From CAZBUH01 sp964495095 (GTDB lineage Bacteria > Bacillota > Clostridia > Oscillospirales > Oscillospiraceae): DNA of 64,000 bases. The stretch is from the NCBI GenBank assembly GCA_964495095.1, contig CAZBUH010000001.1, positions 1-64,000 of the forward strand, in the 5' to 3' direction. The position numbers were made by a program, and so were the translations under genes. Of this stretch, positions 24,654 through 32,996 are shown piece after piece (the first letter of the stretch is position 1; each line of letters opens with the position of its first letter). The notes under the pieces were generated by a model. It was not told the DNA's origin, made no database searches, and saw only the letters and a list, made by a program, of their open reading frames with translations.

Positions 24654-25304
24654 GTGAAGATGAAAACTTTTGCAGTTATCGGAATAGGCCGTTTCGGTCA
24701 GGCCGTGGCAGAACGCCTTTACGAGATGGGACATGAGGTTTTGGCTGTAGATACGGACGATGAACGGATACAGGAGATATCTGACAAGGTCACCCATGCG
24801 GTGGTGGCCGACGCAAAAGACGCCGACACGCTGGCAAGTCTCGGCGTAAGAAATTACGACTGCGCCGTTGTGTCTATAGGCGAAAATATTGCCGACAGCA
24901 CACTTGTTACACTATCTCTCAAAGAGGCGGGGGTGGCTAACATAATATGTAAGGCGAAAAATGAGCAGCACAAAAAAATACTGCTTAAGATAGGCGCCGA
25001 TAAGGTCATAATCCCGGAGGAGGAGATGGGGAAAAAAGTCGCTTCCCAGCTTGCCTCCACAAATCTCATGGGTTTTCTGGAGCTGTCCGACAACTACAGC
25101 ATATCAGAGATAAAAGCTCCGGCCAAATGGGTAGGGAAGTCGGTCGCCGCTTTGGATGTGCGGAATAAATGCCATGTGAATATTGCCGCGGTAAAAGAGG
25201 CGGGCAGGGATATGAATGTGACGATAGGCGCCGACTACAGCTTTAAGTCTGACGATATAATCGTGGTCATAGGCAGAAGACAGGATGTTGAAGCGCTGCA
25301 ATAA
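24654..25304 (+). CDS. TrkA/KtrA-type RCK regulatory subunit
   Basis: A 216-residue cytosolic gating ring subunit. The RCK_N Rossmann domain begins AVIGIGRFGQAVAERL (GxGxxG) and carries LAVDTDDERIQE, the acidic end of the second strand, and VADAKDADTLASLG. The RCK_C domain occupies about 140-216 (ISEIKAPAKWVGKSVAALDVR onward). It binds nucleotides (ATP/ADP or NAD(H)) to gate the adjacent TrkH/KtrB channel. The GTG start is preceded by GGAGGG. It is the last gene of the unit. Confidence 0.93.
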   Translation: MKMKTFAVIGIGRFGQAVAERLYEMGHEVLAVDTDDERIQEISDKVTHAVVADAKDADTLASLGVRNYDCAVVSIGENIADSTLVTLSLKEAGVANIICKAKNEQHKKILLKIGADKVIIPEEEMGKKVASQLASTNLMGFLELSDNYSISEIKAPAKWVGKSVAALDVRNKCHVNIAAVKEAGRDMNVTIGADYSFKSDDIIVVIGRRQDVEALQ

Positions 25305-25349
25305 AAGATAAAATAAAAAAGACGGGCTGAGGCTGCGAAAGCAGAGACT

Positions 25350-25385
25350 TGGGGCACCCTCCGTAAGGAAGGTGCCCCAAGGTGT
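25350..25385 (+). terminator. Probable terminator after the Trk genes
   Basis: TTGGGGCACC pairs with GGTGCCCCAA across a short loop that can add a CTCC/GGAA pairing. The T-tract (GTGTGTTTT) is imperfect. Confidence 0.65.
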
Positions 25386-25465
25386 GTTTTATCCAAAATT
25401 TATTTTGTTGAGCGGGTTGGAGATTTAATCCCGCTGATATTTTTCGTCGTTCGATGAACTGGAAA

Positions 25466-25987
25466 TTATTTTGCTAACAGTTTTTGAAAATACAATTCAA
25501 ATCTTGGATCAGCCTTTAATTTTGTGAGACCGAAATCCTTGATCCTTTCTAATAATTCATCCCGCAAAAATTTTTGGTATGATTCATCTTCTGAATACTT
25601 ATGAAATATGCAGTCGCCTTTTTCAATCGAAATCATAATCTCTTCATAGATATTCTCAATCTTTTCTTCGCAAACAACGGGAACAGTGCGCTCACAGACC
25701 AGTTCTGGTTCCCAACCGGTCTGGTCTAAAAGAAATCCTTTTTCCATAAGTCCATACAAAGAGCAGGATTTTCCTAAATATATCCTTTTTAGCGCATTTG
25801 GATAGCACTCATAGATAACAGGTTTTCCATTTAGCTCATCCATAAGGATATCAAAATCATCTTTAGGAGCGCCAAAGAAAATTGCCGTTATTCTATTATT
25901 GATAGCATAAACATACTTCTTTGCATGAGTAGACGCTTGAGGAATCAATTCTTTTAGTCCCGCCTGTTTGGATGCATGATATATCAA
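25466..25987 (-). CDS. AT-rich orphan gene, conserved protein of unknown function (YHAS N-terminus)
   Basis: A 173-residue soluble protein starting at a TTG. I recognise the general pattern of a clostridial/phage-associated family that begins with YHASK..GLKEL.P..STH.K.YVYA, followed by an ECYPNALKR block and an Asp/Glu-rich C-terminal part. No function is assigned to this family. The YHAS start and overall beta-rich N-terminus recall ADP-ribosyltransferase-like proteins, but I cannot identify a full catalytic triad, so this is only a guess. The gene is clearly more AT-rich than its neighbours and stands alone between trkA and a cell-envelope operon, which suggests recent acquisition. The Shine-Dalgarno sequence is weak. 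Confidence 0.6.
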   Translation of the reverse strand: MIYHASKQAGLKELIPQASTHAKKYVYAINNRITAIFFGAPKDDFDILMDELNGKPVIYECYPNALKRIYLGKSCSLYGLMEKGFLLDQTGWEPELVCERTVPVVCEEKIENIYEEIMISIEKGDCIFHKYSEDESYQKFLRDELLERIKDFGLTKLKADPRFELYFQKLLAK

Positions 25988-26132
25988 ACTCTCGTACCCC
26001 TATCAATCTTGGTTTGGCGCTTAGACATGAAAAATTATACTACATTTTGTAGAATTTATATTAGAAAAAACAATTGATTACATAGAAGCTGTTTTTCCGC
26101 AGCTTCTGCCGGACTGTTTTTTCATTCAGCCG

Positions 26133-27254
26133 TTATCTTCCGGCCAGGAATACGTTGCTATCGCTGGAGAAGTTGTCGGCGCTGTAGCTTACCAGCACAC
26201 AGTCGATATTGTTTTCCTGAATATACTCCTGAATGCTCATTTTATAATACCTCAGGTCTATTATATGGATGTTTGAAAAGTGGGCGAAAAAGTAGGGGCT
26301 TTCGCTGTCCATATATGAATCCCGGAGTATAAGGAGGTTGGGCAGGTCCGCGTTCCCCGTGTCTATAGTGAGAAGGGGAGTGTTGCCGCCGTAGAACATG
26401 GAGTATTTATCTTTCTTTTCAAGATAGCTGTAGTCGTAAAGCTTACCTTCATGCGCCGTGCCGTCGGAATAGTTGGTTACTGTGACGCCCTCCTCCGGGA
26501 CATAGGTGGTTATGGTGTCAGGGGAGACCCAGCGCATACCGGAGCTTGAGTACACAGTGCCGTAAAAGCTGTCCGTAACCTCGTCTGCCTCGTAATTTTC
26601 CAGAGGCACAGGCTGCAGACCCATCTTTTCCGCCACGGCGCAATAGCCGTAGTAGGCGCCAAGGGTGGTCCAGTGGTGGTCGGTGCGGTAGAAAATATAT
26701 TCGTCCTTATGGGGCTCCAGAGCAGAATAGATATCCACATTGTTTGCCTGGGATTTTTTGTAGATGTAGTCTATAAGCTCAAGCTGGTCGCAGTTGGGAG
26801 CGCCCTCCGGCATCTTGTAGTCCCAAATTTTCGCTGCTCCCGGTATGATAGAGAGGTATACCGGCACACCGGCATTTTCCGCAAGGGTATTTACGGCGGT
26901 TATATTCCTGTCCACAACGGTGTAATCAGGCTCATCAAAGCGCTCTATCAGAGTTTCTCCCTCACAGAGATACACTCCGTTATTCTCTTTTTTTCCAAGG
27001 GCCAGCTCCGCATAGGATTTAAGGCTTATCCAGCCGTCCCGGCCGGCAAACTGGTCTGTGACGTAGCTTTCAAAATCCGACATAAATTCCCCGCTGAAAA
27101 GGGAGGAGAAGGAGAAAGCCGGACGCTGGGCCAGAGTGCGGTTTTCCATCTCTGAAAAATCCTTTGATGGGACTATCAGATTTACAATGAAAAATCCGAA
27201 AATAAAGACGAGAAACAGCGACACTGTTACTATACTGCAAACTTTTTTACTCAT
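26133..27254 (-). CDS. DHHW-family protein (AlgJ/AlgX-like partner of an O-acyltransferase)
   Basis: A 373-residue protein with one N-terminal signal-anchor helix (about 7-27) and an extracytoplasmic SGNH-like domain. The family signature FYRTDHHWTTLGAYYGY is present, preceded by the YLSIIPGAAKIWDYKMP block. Near the C-terminus LLILRDSYMDSESPYFFAHF supplies the second conserved Asp-Ser motif and a late IQENNIDCVLVSY strand. In such systems this protein cooperates with a membrane-bound O-acyltransferase to acetylate an exported polysaccharide. The start at 27254 has AGAGGT upstream and lies 11 bases after the MBOAT stop, supporting cotranslation; longer in-frame readings start inside the MBOAT gene. 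Confidence 0.85.
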   Translation of the reverse strand: MSKKVCSIVTVSLFLVFIFGFFIVNLIVPSKDFSEMENRTLAQRPAFSFSSLFSGEFMSDFESYVTDQFAGRDGWISLKSYAELALGKKENNGVYLCEGETLIERFDEPDYTVVDRNITAVNTLAENAGVPVYLSIIPGAAKIWDYKMPEGAPNCDQLELIDYIYKKSQANNVDIYSALEPHKDEYIFYRTDHHWTTLGAYYGYCAVAEKMGLQPVPLENYEADEVTDSFYGTVYSSSGMRWVSPDTITTYVPEEGVTVTNYSDGTAHEGKLYDYSYLEKKDKYSMFYGGNTPLLTIDTGNADLPNLLILRDSYMDSESPYFFAHFSNIHIIDLRYYKMSIQEYIQENNIDCVLVSYSADNFSSDSNVFLAGR

Positions 27255-27265
27255 TGTTCGTACCT

Positions 27266-28666
27266 CTAAAATCTGAAATACAGGAAGGGATTGTACGTGG
27301 CGTCCACAAGATAGGCGGTGGAAAGGACAAGGCAAATAAGAATCAGAGCCGGTATGGCAAGGTTTCTGGTTCTCTCAGGTATTTTGCTGAAAACGGTTTT
27401 TGCAAGGGGAGTGCAGGCGACGCACAGGATAATAAGCGTAACGCCGTAGTTTCTTAGATAATACAGCACGGAGTCTGAGATGAGGCCCGCGGAGCCTATG
27501 CCGAACATCGACCCAATATATGTGACGCAGGACGTAAGGCTCTCGTTTGCGAAAATTGCCCAGCCTACTATCACGAAGAACATGGTGTATATGTGGGCCA
27601 CAAATCCAGGGGCTTTCTCAAGCCATTTCAGAAGAAACGCCTTCTCAACCATCAGCAGCACAGCGTAGTACAGGCCCCATATGATAAAATTCCAGTTTGC
27701 CCCGTGCCACATTCCGGTAAGCATCCAGACCACTAAAATATTGAAAAAATTCCTGTATTTTTTGCATCTGTTTCCGCCCATGGGGATATAGACGTATTCC
27801 CTGAACCATGTGCCCAGGGAGATGTGCCATCTGCGCCAAAACTCGCTTATGCTTTTTGAGATATAGGGATAGTTGAAGTTTTCCAAAAATTCAAAACCGA
27901 ACATCCGTCCAAGGCCAACGGCCATATCCGAATAGCCGGAGAAGTCGAAATAAATCTGAAAGGTGTAGGCGATAGCTCCCAGCCAGGCACCGGCAACGGT
28001 CAGCTCGCCGGCGGGAACGGCTTTGTACACATCCCACAGCATGCCTATGCTGTTTGCCAAAAGCACCTTTTTGCCGAGACCCACAATAAATCGCTCAACG
28101 CCGGAGGCAAATTTATCCACGGAATGCTCCCGCTGCTGGAGCTGGTCGGCTATGTCCTTATACCGGACTATGGGGCCGGCTATAAGCTGAGGAAAAAGGG
28201 AAACATAGGAGCCGAAATTTATTATATTTTTCTGAGCTTTGGCTTCGCCCCGGTAAATATCAATGGTGTAGGACATTGTCTGGAAGGTATAGAAGGAGAT
28301 ACCGATGGGAAGGGGAATGCCCAGAGGCTTTATAAAGTCAAGTCCCGGAATTCTGGCCAGATTTACCGCAAAGAAGTCAAAATATTTAAAGAACATCAAA
28401 AGCGACAGGTTTATTACCACGGAGGACACTACGAACTTTTTCGCCAGTCTGTCGTTTGACCTGTATTTTTCCACAAGCATTCCGTGGATATAGTCCACCA
28501 GTGTGGAGAAAATCATTATAAGTACGTATACGGGCTCGCCCCAGCCGTAAAAAATCAGGTTTGCTATAAAGAGAAAAATATTGCGTATTTTCAGCGGGCA
28601 TATATAATAAATCGCCAGCACTGCCGCAAGATATATAAAAATAAAAAGTATACTGGAAAATACCAT
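27266..28666 (-). CDS. MBOAT-family O-acyltransferase (AlgI/DltB-like)
   Basis: A 466-residue polytopic enzyme with about ten or more membrane segments. It shows the MBOAT core: PIGISFYTFQTMSYTIDIYRG, FPQLIAGPIVRY, the FDFSGYSDMAVGLGRMFG motif, NYPYISKSISEFWRRWHISL, and the catalytic His region MLTGMWHGANWNFIIWG. Such enzymes move acyl (usually acetyl) groups across the membrane for polysaccharide or teichoic-acid modification. The downstream DHHW protein is the expected extracytoplasmic partner. The ATG at 28666 has GAGGTG upstream and begins 12 bases after the recombinase stop, so it is probably read from the same transcript as the xer gene. Confidence 0.92.
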   Translation of the reverse strand: MVFSSILFIFIYLAAVLAIYYICPLKIRNIFLFIANLIFYGWGEPVYVLIMIFSTLVDYIHGMLVEKYRSNDRLAKKFVVSSVVINLSLLMFFKYFDFFAVNLARIPGLDFIKPLGIPLPIGISFYTFQTMSYTIDIYRGEAKAQKNIINFGSYVSLFPQLIAGPIVRYKDIADQLQQREHSVDKFASGVERFIVGLGKKVLLANSIGMLWDVYKAVPAGELTVAGAWLGAIAYTFQIYFDFSGYSDMAVGLGRMFGFEFLENFNYPYISKSISEFWRRWHISLGTWFREYVYIPMGGNRCKKYRNFFNILVVWMLTGMWHGANWNFIIWGLYYAVLLMVEKAFLLKWLEKAPGFVAHIYTMFFVIVGWAIFANESLTSCVTYIGSMFGIGSAGLISDSVLYYLRNYGVTLIILCVACTPLAKTVFSKIPERTRNLAIPALILICLVLSTAYLVDATYNPFLYFRF

Positions 28667-28678
28667 TGGACACCTCAA

Positions 28679-29683
28679 TTAATTTTTTTCTTCTTTTTTA
28701 TAAGCGGCGAGGGGATTCATAACAGCGGCCTCGCGGAGATTCTGATCGTCTACGTGGGTGTATATTTCGGTGGTGTTCAAATGCTCGTGACCCAGCAGCT
28801 CCTGCAGGGTTCTGACATCCACGCCGTTGTGCAGCATAAGCGTGGCGGCAGTATGCCGGAGCTTGTGAGCGGAATACTTGGTGCTGTCTATCCCGGCGTA
28901 TGCAAGGTGTTTTTTTACGAGGTTATGTACGGTGGAACGGCTTATGCGCTTTCTTTGGGCCGAGAGGAAAAGTGCGTTTTTATCCACCGCCGCGATATTT
29001 TTGCGTATATCAAGATACTGGTTTATAGCATCGGCGCAGGCGTCGTTCAGGAAAACCATGCGCTCCTTATTTCCCTTGCCAAGTACCCTGATGGAATCCG
29101 GCCGGATATCTGTGAGATTTAAGCCCACAAGCTCAGATATACGCAATCCGCAGTTTAAAAAAATTGTCAGGATGCAAAAATCACGTTCCCGGTTTTTTCC
29201 ATCAACAGAATTTAAAAGCTGTATACTTTCGTCAAGGGTCAGATAGTGGGGAAGTGACTTCATAATTTTCGGAGAGTCCAGGTCCTCAAGAGGATTTGTC
29301 TCCAGTATTCCGGCCTTTGTGGAAAGGTACTTGTAATAGGAACGGAGAGTTGAAATTTTTCTGGCCCTTGAGGTGGCGCCGAGCCCGTAATCGGTGGAGC
29401 GGCTGTTCTGGTGCTTTGCCCGGTCCCTTGCCAAAAAGCCGAGAAAATCGTAAACATCGGAAAGGGTTACGGATTTTACAAAATCGGCGTCAACGTCTGA
29501 GATGGTTATGCTCTCAAACTCCGTATCCCTGGGGACGATATTACGTTTGATTTTCATATATCTAAAGAACATGCGCAAATCGAGATAGTATTCGTCCACG
29601 GTTTTTCTCGAGTGGCCCTTGACCGTCTCGTGATATGTGAGGAAATTCCTTATAATCTCAGGCGCTTCATTCCGGTAATCCAT
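28679..29683 (-). CDS. XerC/XerD-family tyrosine recombinase
   Basis: A 334-residue site-specific recombinase. The N-terminal SAM-like domain (1-115) binds core DNA, with a somewhat long insert (residues 45-75). The catalytic domain has the complete set: Arg181 (CGLRISEL), a Lys near 203-206 (GKGNKERM), His273-x-x-Arg276 (SAHKLRHTAA), His299 (LLGHE) and the nucleophile Tyr308 (TTEIYTHV). It lacks an adjacent phage or integrative element, so a housekeeping role in chromosome dimer resolution with the FtsK/SpoIIIE protein (5331-7976) is more likely than an integrase role. The downstream MBOAT and DHHW genes follow at 12 and 11 bases, an unexplained pairing. Confidence 0.9.
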   Translation of the reverse strand: MDYRNEAPEIIRNFLTYHETVKGHSRKTVDEYYLDLRMFFRYMKIKRNIVPRDTEFESITISDVDADFVKSVTLSDVYDFLGFLARDRAKHQNSRSTDYGLGATSRARKISTLRSYYKYLSTKAGILETNPLEDLDSPKIMKSLPHYLTLDESIQLLNSVDGKNRERDFCILTIFLNCGLRISELVGLNLTDIRPDSIRVLGKGNKERMVFLNDACADAINQYLDIRKNIAAVDKNALFLSAQRKRISRSTVHNLVKKHLAYAGIDSTKYSAHKLRHTAATLMLHNGVDVRTLQELLGHEHLNTTEIYTHVDDQNLREAAVMNPLAAYKKEEKN

Positions 29684-29830
29684 TTAAAAACAGCCTTTCA
29701 CAAAATATCTGGATTATTATACAACAGAATACCGCTTTTTTCAATTATCAATTAGCATGTGCGAAAATCATAGTTTCCGACTTAAACGCTCCCTGGGGAT
29801 AGTAGAACAGGGGGAATTAATAAAAGCAGA

Positions 29831-29862
29831 AAATTGAACAAAATAAAAATTTTGTTCAATTT
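29831..29862 (-). terminator. AT-rich perfect inverted repeat after the DUF6873-like gene
   Basis: AAATTGAACAAAAT pairs perfectly with ATTTTGTTCAATTT across a four-base loop. It is 30 bases past the stop and is followed on the minus strand by a T-rich stretch, so it is probably a terminator. The low GC content leaves an operator or protein-binding palindrome possible. Confidence 0.5.
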
Positions 29863-29892
29863 AGGGGAGCGGAAAACAGGTAAAAGGCCCTT

Positions 29893-30663
29893 TCACACGG
29901 TATATTCAAAACCCGGCAGTATCGAGCCTATATCAAAACACGGCCGGTCTGTAAGGTACACTATTTTAAGACCCAGCTTACTTATATAGTTCTCAATTCT
30001 GTCTTTGTCAGGATGGTTATTAAGCTTTCCTGTGAACGCTATTGTGTCCGCATCCAGCTTTCCGCAGGCGCCGCCGATAAAGCCTGTATTATATCCAGGC
30101 AGTTCAATAAATCCCGGACTTATCAAAAGAGCTTCTATGCCGTGCATTACAGCGGCCTTATGGATGCCTGTATCTGATGTGATTACAGCGCTGCGGCTCA
30201 GCACACACACCGAGCATTTTGAATAGCCCTGATTTACATTCACAGGCTTAAACCTTTTATATAAAAGCTCCTTTGCTTTGGAATCAGTATATTTTTCATT
30301 GTGTATAACATACTCTCCAATAACACAGGCGTTTAAACCGATATCCAGCGGATAGTCCGGGGACTGCTCCTTCTGCGCTTCAAAAACATTTATGCCCCTA
30401 TTCGTTAAAAAATTAACGAATAGGGGCATCCCCTTTGCGCATACATAATCTGAAGCTCCGCAGTGCAGCACCGACATGTCGGCATGGCCCGATATTCCCG
30501 GCTGCAAATTTCTGTTATCAGGAACTATTATGATAGAAATATCGCGTTTTTTCAAGCTATCAGCCAAAATATCGGCATATTTTTCGCCGATAATTACAGT
30601 GGACACCTTTCCTGCGGGCAAGTTTGGATTTTTTACCGGCCTTTCTTTTGCAGTTTTTTTCAT
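29893..30663 (-). CDS. DUF6873-like protein (GME-fold type), function unknown
   Basis: A 256-residue soluble protein. I associate it with DUF6873, described as a GME (guanidine-modifying enzyme) fold family, from the pattern NVNQGYSKCSVCVLSRSAV, ITSDTGIHKAA, an ISPGFIELPGYNTGFIGGACG block and the C-terminal LTDRPCFDIGSILP. Conserved Asp, His and Cys residues appear in these blocks, but I cannot assign a reaction. The codon usage is mixed and the gene is flanked by two AT-rich inverted repeats, one of them inside its own reading frame (30392-30429). It is divergent from the 50-residue Cys-rich gene. Confidence 0.65.
   Translation of the reverse strand: MKKTAKERPVKNPNLPAGKVSTVIIGEKYADILADSLKKRDISIIIVPDNRNLQPGISGHADMSVLHCGASDYVCAKGMPLFVNFLTNRGINVFEAQKEQSPDYPLDIGLNACVIGEYVIHNEKYTDSKAKELLYKRFKPVNVNQGYSKCSVCVLSRSAVITSDTGIHKAAVMHGIEALLISPGFIELPGYNTGFIGGACGKLDADTIAFTGKLNNHPDKDRIENYISKLGLKIVYLTDRPCFDIGSILPGFEYTV
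30392..30429. repeat. Perfect 17-bp hairpin inside the DUF6873-like reading frame
   Basis: Arms ATGCCCCTATTCGTTAA (30392-30408) and its exact complement (30413-30429) flank the loop AAAA. On the coding strand it spans codons 79-91 (MPLFVNFLTNRGI) without breaking the frame. No T-tract follows. Confidence 0.9.
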
Positions 30664-30714
30664 ATAAACCTCTTAAGCTCCATAAAATAATGTATAAATT
30701 CTGGAGGCGATTTT

Positions 30715-30867
30715 TTGAGCTTTATTATCTGTACCTGCGACTGCGTTTATCAAAAGGACGGCTGCTGTCAGCTTGAACGTGCCGTGTCGTCCTCCGGAAG
30801 CCGCGGCGCAAAATGCGTTTACTATGTAAAGGCGTCGAGAGCTAAAGCCAAAAAGCCTAAAAATTAG
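30715..30867 (+). CDS. Small Cys-rich protein (50 residues), conserved in Clostridia, function unknown
   Basis: A TTG start at 30715 with GGAGG seven bases upstream gives a 50-residue protein: an N-terminal hydrophobic strand, then CTCDCVYQKDGCCQLE, a Ser-rich spacer, KCVYYVKA and a Lys-rich tail. Small clostridial proteins with this CxC-YQKDG-C pattern are often mislabelled hydroxymyristoyl-ACP dehydratase. Six Cys residues suggest metal or Fe-S binding (inference). The stop overlaps the radA stop tail-to-tail by four bases, so it is a real boundary shared by two convergent genes. Confidence 0.68.
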   Translation: MSFIICTCDCVYQKDGCCQLERAVSSSGSRGAKCVYYVKASRAKAKKPKN

Positions 30868-32225
30868 TTCAAAGCGTATTTCAGCGCATCGCTGATGGTT
30901 TTTGCCCGGAACACCTCAAGCTCCGGCGGTATGGACAGGCTTCCCCGGACATAGGCCGGGATTATACATCTTTTAAAACCCATCCGGGCGGTTTCGGAAA
31001 GGCGCTGATTCATTGAATTTACAGATCTCAGCTCCCCTGTAAGGCCCACCTCCCCTATCGCCGCAATATCGTCCCCTACCGGTCGGTCGCGGTAGCTTGA
31101 GGCAATGGCGATAATTGTGGGCAGATCCGCCCCGGGCTCGTTGAGATTTAGGCCGCCGATTACATTTATATACGCGTCGCATGAGCCAACACGCATACCG
31201 CCGCGTTTTTCCAAAACCGCCAGCAGCAGCATGGCACGGTTAAAATCCACGCCGTTTGTGGTACGCCGCGGCACATTGAAGCTCGTAGGCGTCACCAGCG
31301 CCTGCACTTCGGCCAGCACCGGCCGTGTGCCCTCGATTACACAGGCGACGCAGGTGCCCGGTGAATTCGCAGGGCGCTCAGACAGGAGCATTTCAGAGGG
31401 GTTTGAAACGCCGGCAAGGCCCACATCGAGCATTTCAAAAACGCCTATTTCGTTTGTGGAGCCAAAACGGTTTTTAGCCGCCCGCAGGACCCGGTAGCTC
31501 ATGTTCTGCTCCCCTTCAAAATACAGGACGCAGTCCACCATATGCTCTAAAACCTTCGGCCCTGCGATGGCCCCTTCCTTGTTTACGTGGCCGACTACAA
31601 AAACCGTTATATTTTCCCCTTTTGCAAGCCGCATAAGGGCCATTGTGCAGTCCTTAACCTGCCCCACACTGCCGGGGGCGGAGCTTAATTCCTCGTTATA
31701 CAGGGTTTGGATTGAGTCTATAATAAGGATATCCGGCTTTACGGTATCGGCAGAGCTGAGAATCTCCGCCAAATTTGTCTCAGCCAGTATATACAGGTCG
31801 CCGCCGCTGACCCCTAAACGCTGGGCCCTCATTTTTACCTGTCGCTGAGATTCCTCGCCTGTGACGTATAATATTCTGGCGGCTTTGCCCAGCTCCTGGC
31901 ATATCTGCAGAAGCAGTGTCGATTTACCTATGCCCGGTGCGCCGCCAACCAGCACCAGAGAGCCCTTGACAGCGCCGCCGCCCAATACCCGATCGAGCTC
32001 AGACATACCGGTTGAAAAACGTATTTCCTCCGCAGCGTCCAGCTTATCAATGGGCGTGGCGGAATTATTCGCCCTTGGCGCCGACGCGGCTTTTGAAGCC
32101 GGTTTTACAGGCTGTACGGTCTGCTCCACCAAGGTGTTCCAGCTCCCGCAGCCAGGGCACTTTCCCATCCATTTCGGCGTTTCATATCCACATTCGTTAC
32201 AGTAAAATACGGTTTTAGCTTTCAT
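30864..32225 (-). CDS. radA: DNA repair protein RadA/Sms
   Basis: A 453-residue RecA-like branch-migration helicase. The N-terminal C4 zinc finger has Cys9, Cys12, Cys23 and Cys26 (CNECGYETPKWMGKCPGCGSW). The motor has Walker A GGAPGIGKST, the RadA-specific KNRFG motif (AAKNRFGSTNEIGVFEM) and a Lon-type C-terminal domain (GGLNLNEPGADLPTI, then a DIAAIGEVGLTGELR segment). Its start overlaps the end of the upstream amidase gene by 11 bases. Together with that gene it forms a minus-strand operon. Confidence 0.95.
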   Translation of the reverse strand: MKAKTVFYCNECGYETPKWMGKCPGCGSWNTLVEQTVQPVKPASKAASAPRANNSATPIDKLDAAEEIRFSTGMSELDRVLGGGAVKGSLVLVGGAPGIGKSTLLLQICQELGKAARILYVTGEESQRQVKMRAQRLGVSGGDLYILAETNLAEILSSADTVKPDILIIDSIQTLYNEELSSAPGSVGQVKDCTMALMRLAKGENITVFVVGHVNKEGAIAGPKVLEHMVDCVLYFEGEQNMSYRVLRAAKNRFGSTNEIGVFEMLDVGLAGVSNPSEMLLSERPANSPGTCVACVIEGTRPVLAEVQALVTPTSFNVPRRTTNGVDFNRAMLLLAVLEKRGGMRVGSCDAYINVIGGLNLNEPGADLPTIIAIASSYRDRPVGDDIAAIGEVGLTGELRSVNSMNQRLSETARMGFKRCIIPAYVRGSLSIPPELEVFRAKTISDALKYALN

Positions 32226-32955
32226 CTGTGTCCCCCAAATAAATCTCCTTAAAAATATCCCTTGAGGAGAGGTATGACGCGCCTATTACGGCGGCAGTTT
32301 TAAGCTGATATTCCTTTGTCCTCAAAAGCGGCTCCTCAGTGGGATTTGATAAAAAGCCGCACTCAACAAGCACTCCCGGACAGCGGATATTATTCATAAT
32401 ATAGATGCTGCCCTGTATTTGGGCGGCGGTCCTGTAGTTTTCGGGGTTCAAAGCGCTGATAAGGTTATCCTGAAGCGTTTCGGCAAACTCGCGGCTTCCG
32501 TCTGTGGGAGCGTAAAGGGCCTGCGCGCCGAATGGCGACGGGCCGGTATACTGATTTTGGTGTATGCTGATAAGTACGGAATTCGGCGTGGAATTGATAA
32601 GCTCCAGCCTGTTTTTCTGGTCGGCGGTCTTTTTGGCCTTGATGGTATCGGCGCTGTCAGGATAGTCGATGCTCTCGCTGTCTCTCGTCATTACCGTGTT
32701 AATGCCAAAAAAGTTCATCATATCGCGCAGCTTCAGGGAAATAGCCAGATTGATTTCGCTCTCATAGGCGCCTGTGACCGACACTGCCCCGCCGTCCTCG
32801 CCTCCGTGGCCCGGGTCTATTATAAGCGTCAGGTCTTTGACGCCAGTAAAGGCCGGCTCTGAACGGAGCCAGTTAAAATATATCAAAGTCCCAAGGATTA
32901 TGGCGGTAAAAACCATCCCGGCGCAAAACAGCGCCGCTTTTCTCTCCACACCCAT
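32215..32955 (-). CDS. CwlD-like N-acetylmuramoyl-L-alanine amidase
   Basis: About 246 residues. One N-terminal membrane helix (about 8-30) is followed by an Amidase_3 catalytic domain with the zinc ligands in IIDPGHGGEDGG, the Glu of AYESEINL and the His of SIHQNQ, and the late catalytic VLVECGFLSNPTEE. Size and domain layout match CwlD, which trims spore-cortex peptidoglycan for muramic-lactam formation; a vegetative role is not excluded. The second ATG (32955) is preferred because GGAGGG is six bases ahead of it, while the first ATG abuts the Shine-Dalgarno sequence. It overlaps radA and follows a small membrane protein gene by about 40 bases. Confidence 0.87.
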   Translation of the reverse strand: MGVERKAALFCAGMVFTAIILGTLIYFNWLRSEPAFTGVKDLTLIIDPGHGGEDGGAVSVTGAYESEINLAISLKLRDMMNFFGINTVMTRDSESIDYPDSADTIKAKKTADQKNRLELINSTPNSVLISIHQNQYTGPSPFGAQALYAPTDGSREFAETLQDNLISALNPENYRTAAQIQGSIYIMNNIRCPGVLVECGFLSNPTEEPLLRTKEYQLKTAAVIGASYLSSRDIFKEIYLGDTDES

Positions 32956-32996
32956 ATTCATCCCTCCGGAATAAGAATATGAGCAGAGTTCGGGTT

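Noticed and set aside
28679..29683. Phage integrase or integron integrase
   Set aside because: No phage, attachment site or cassette genes lie nearby; sequence and length fit a XerC/D-type housekeeping recombinase.
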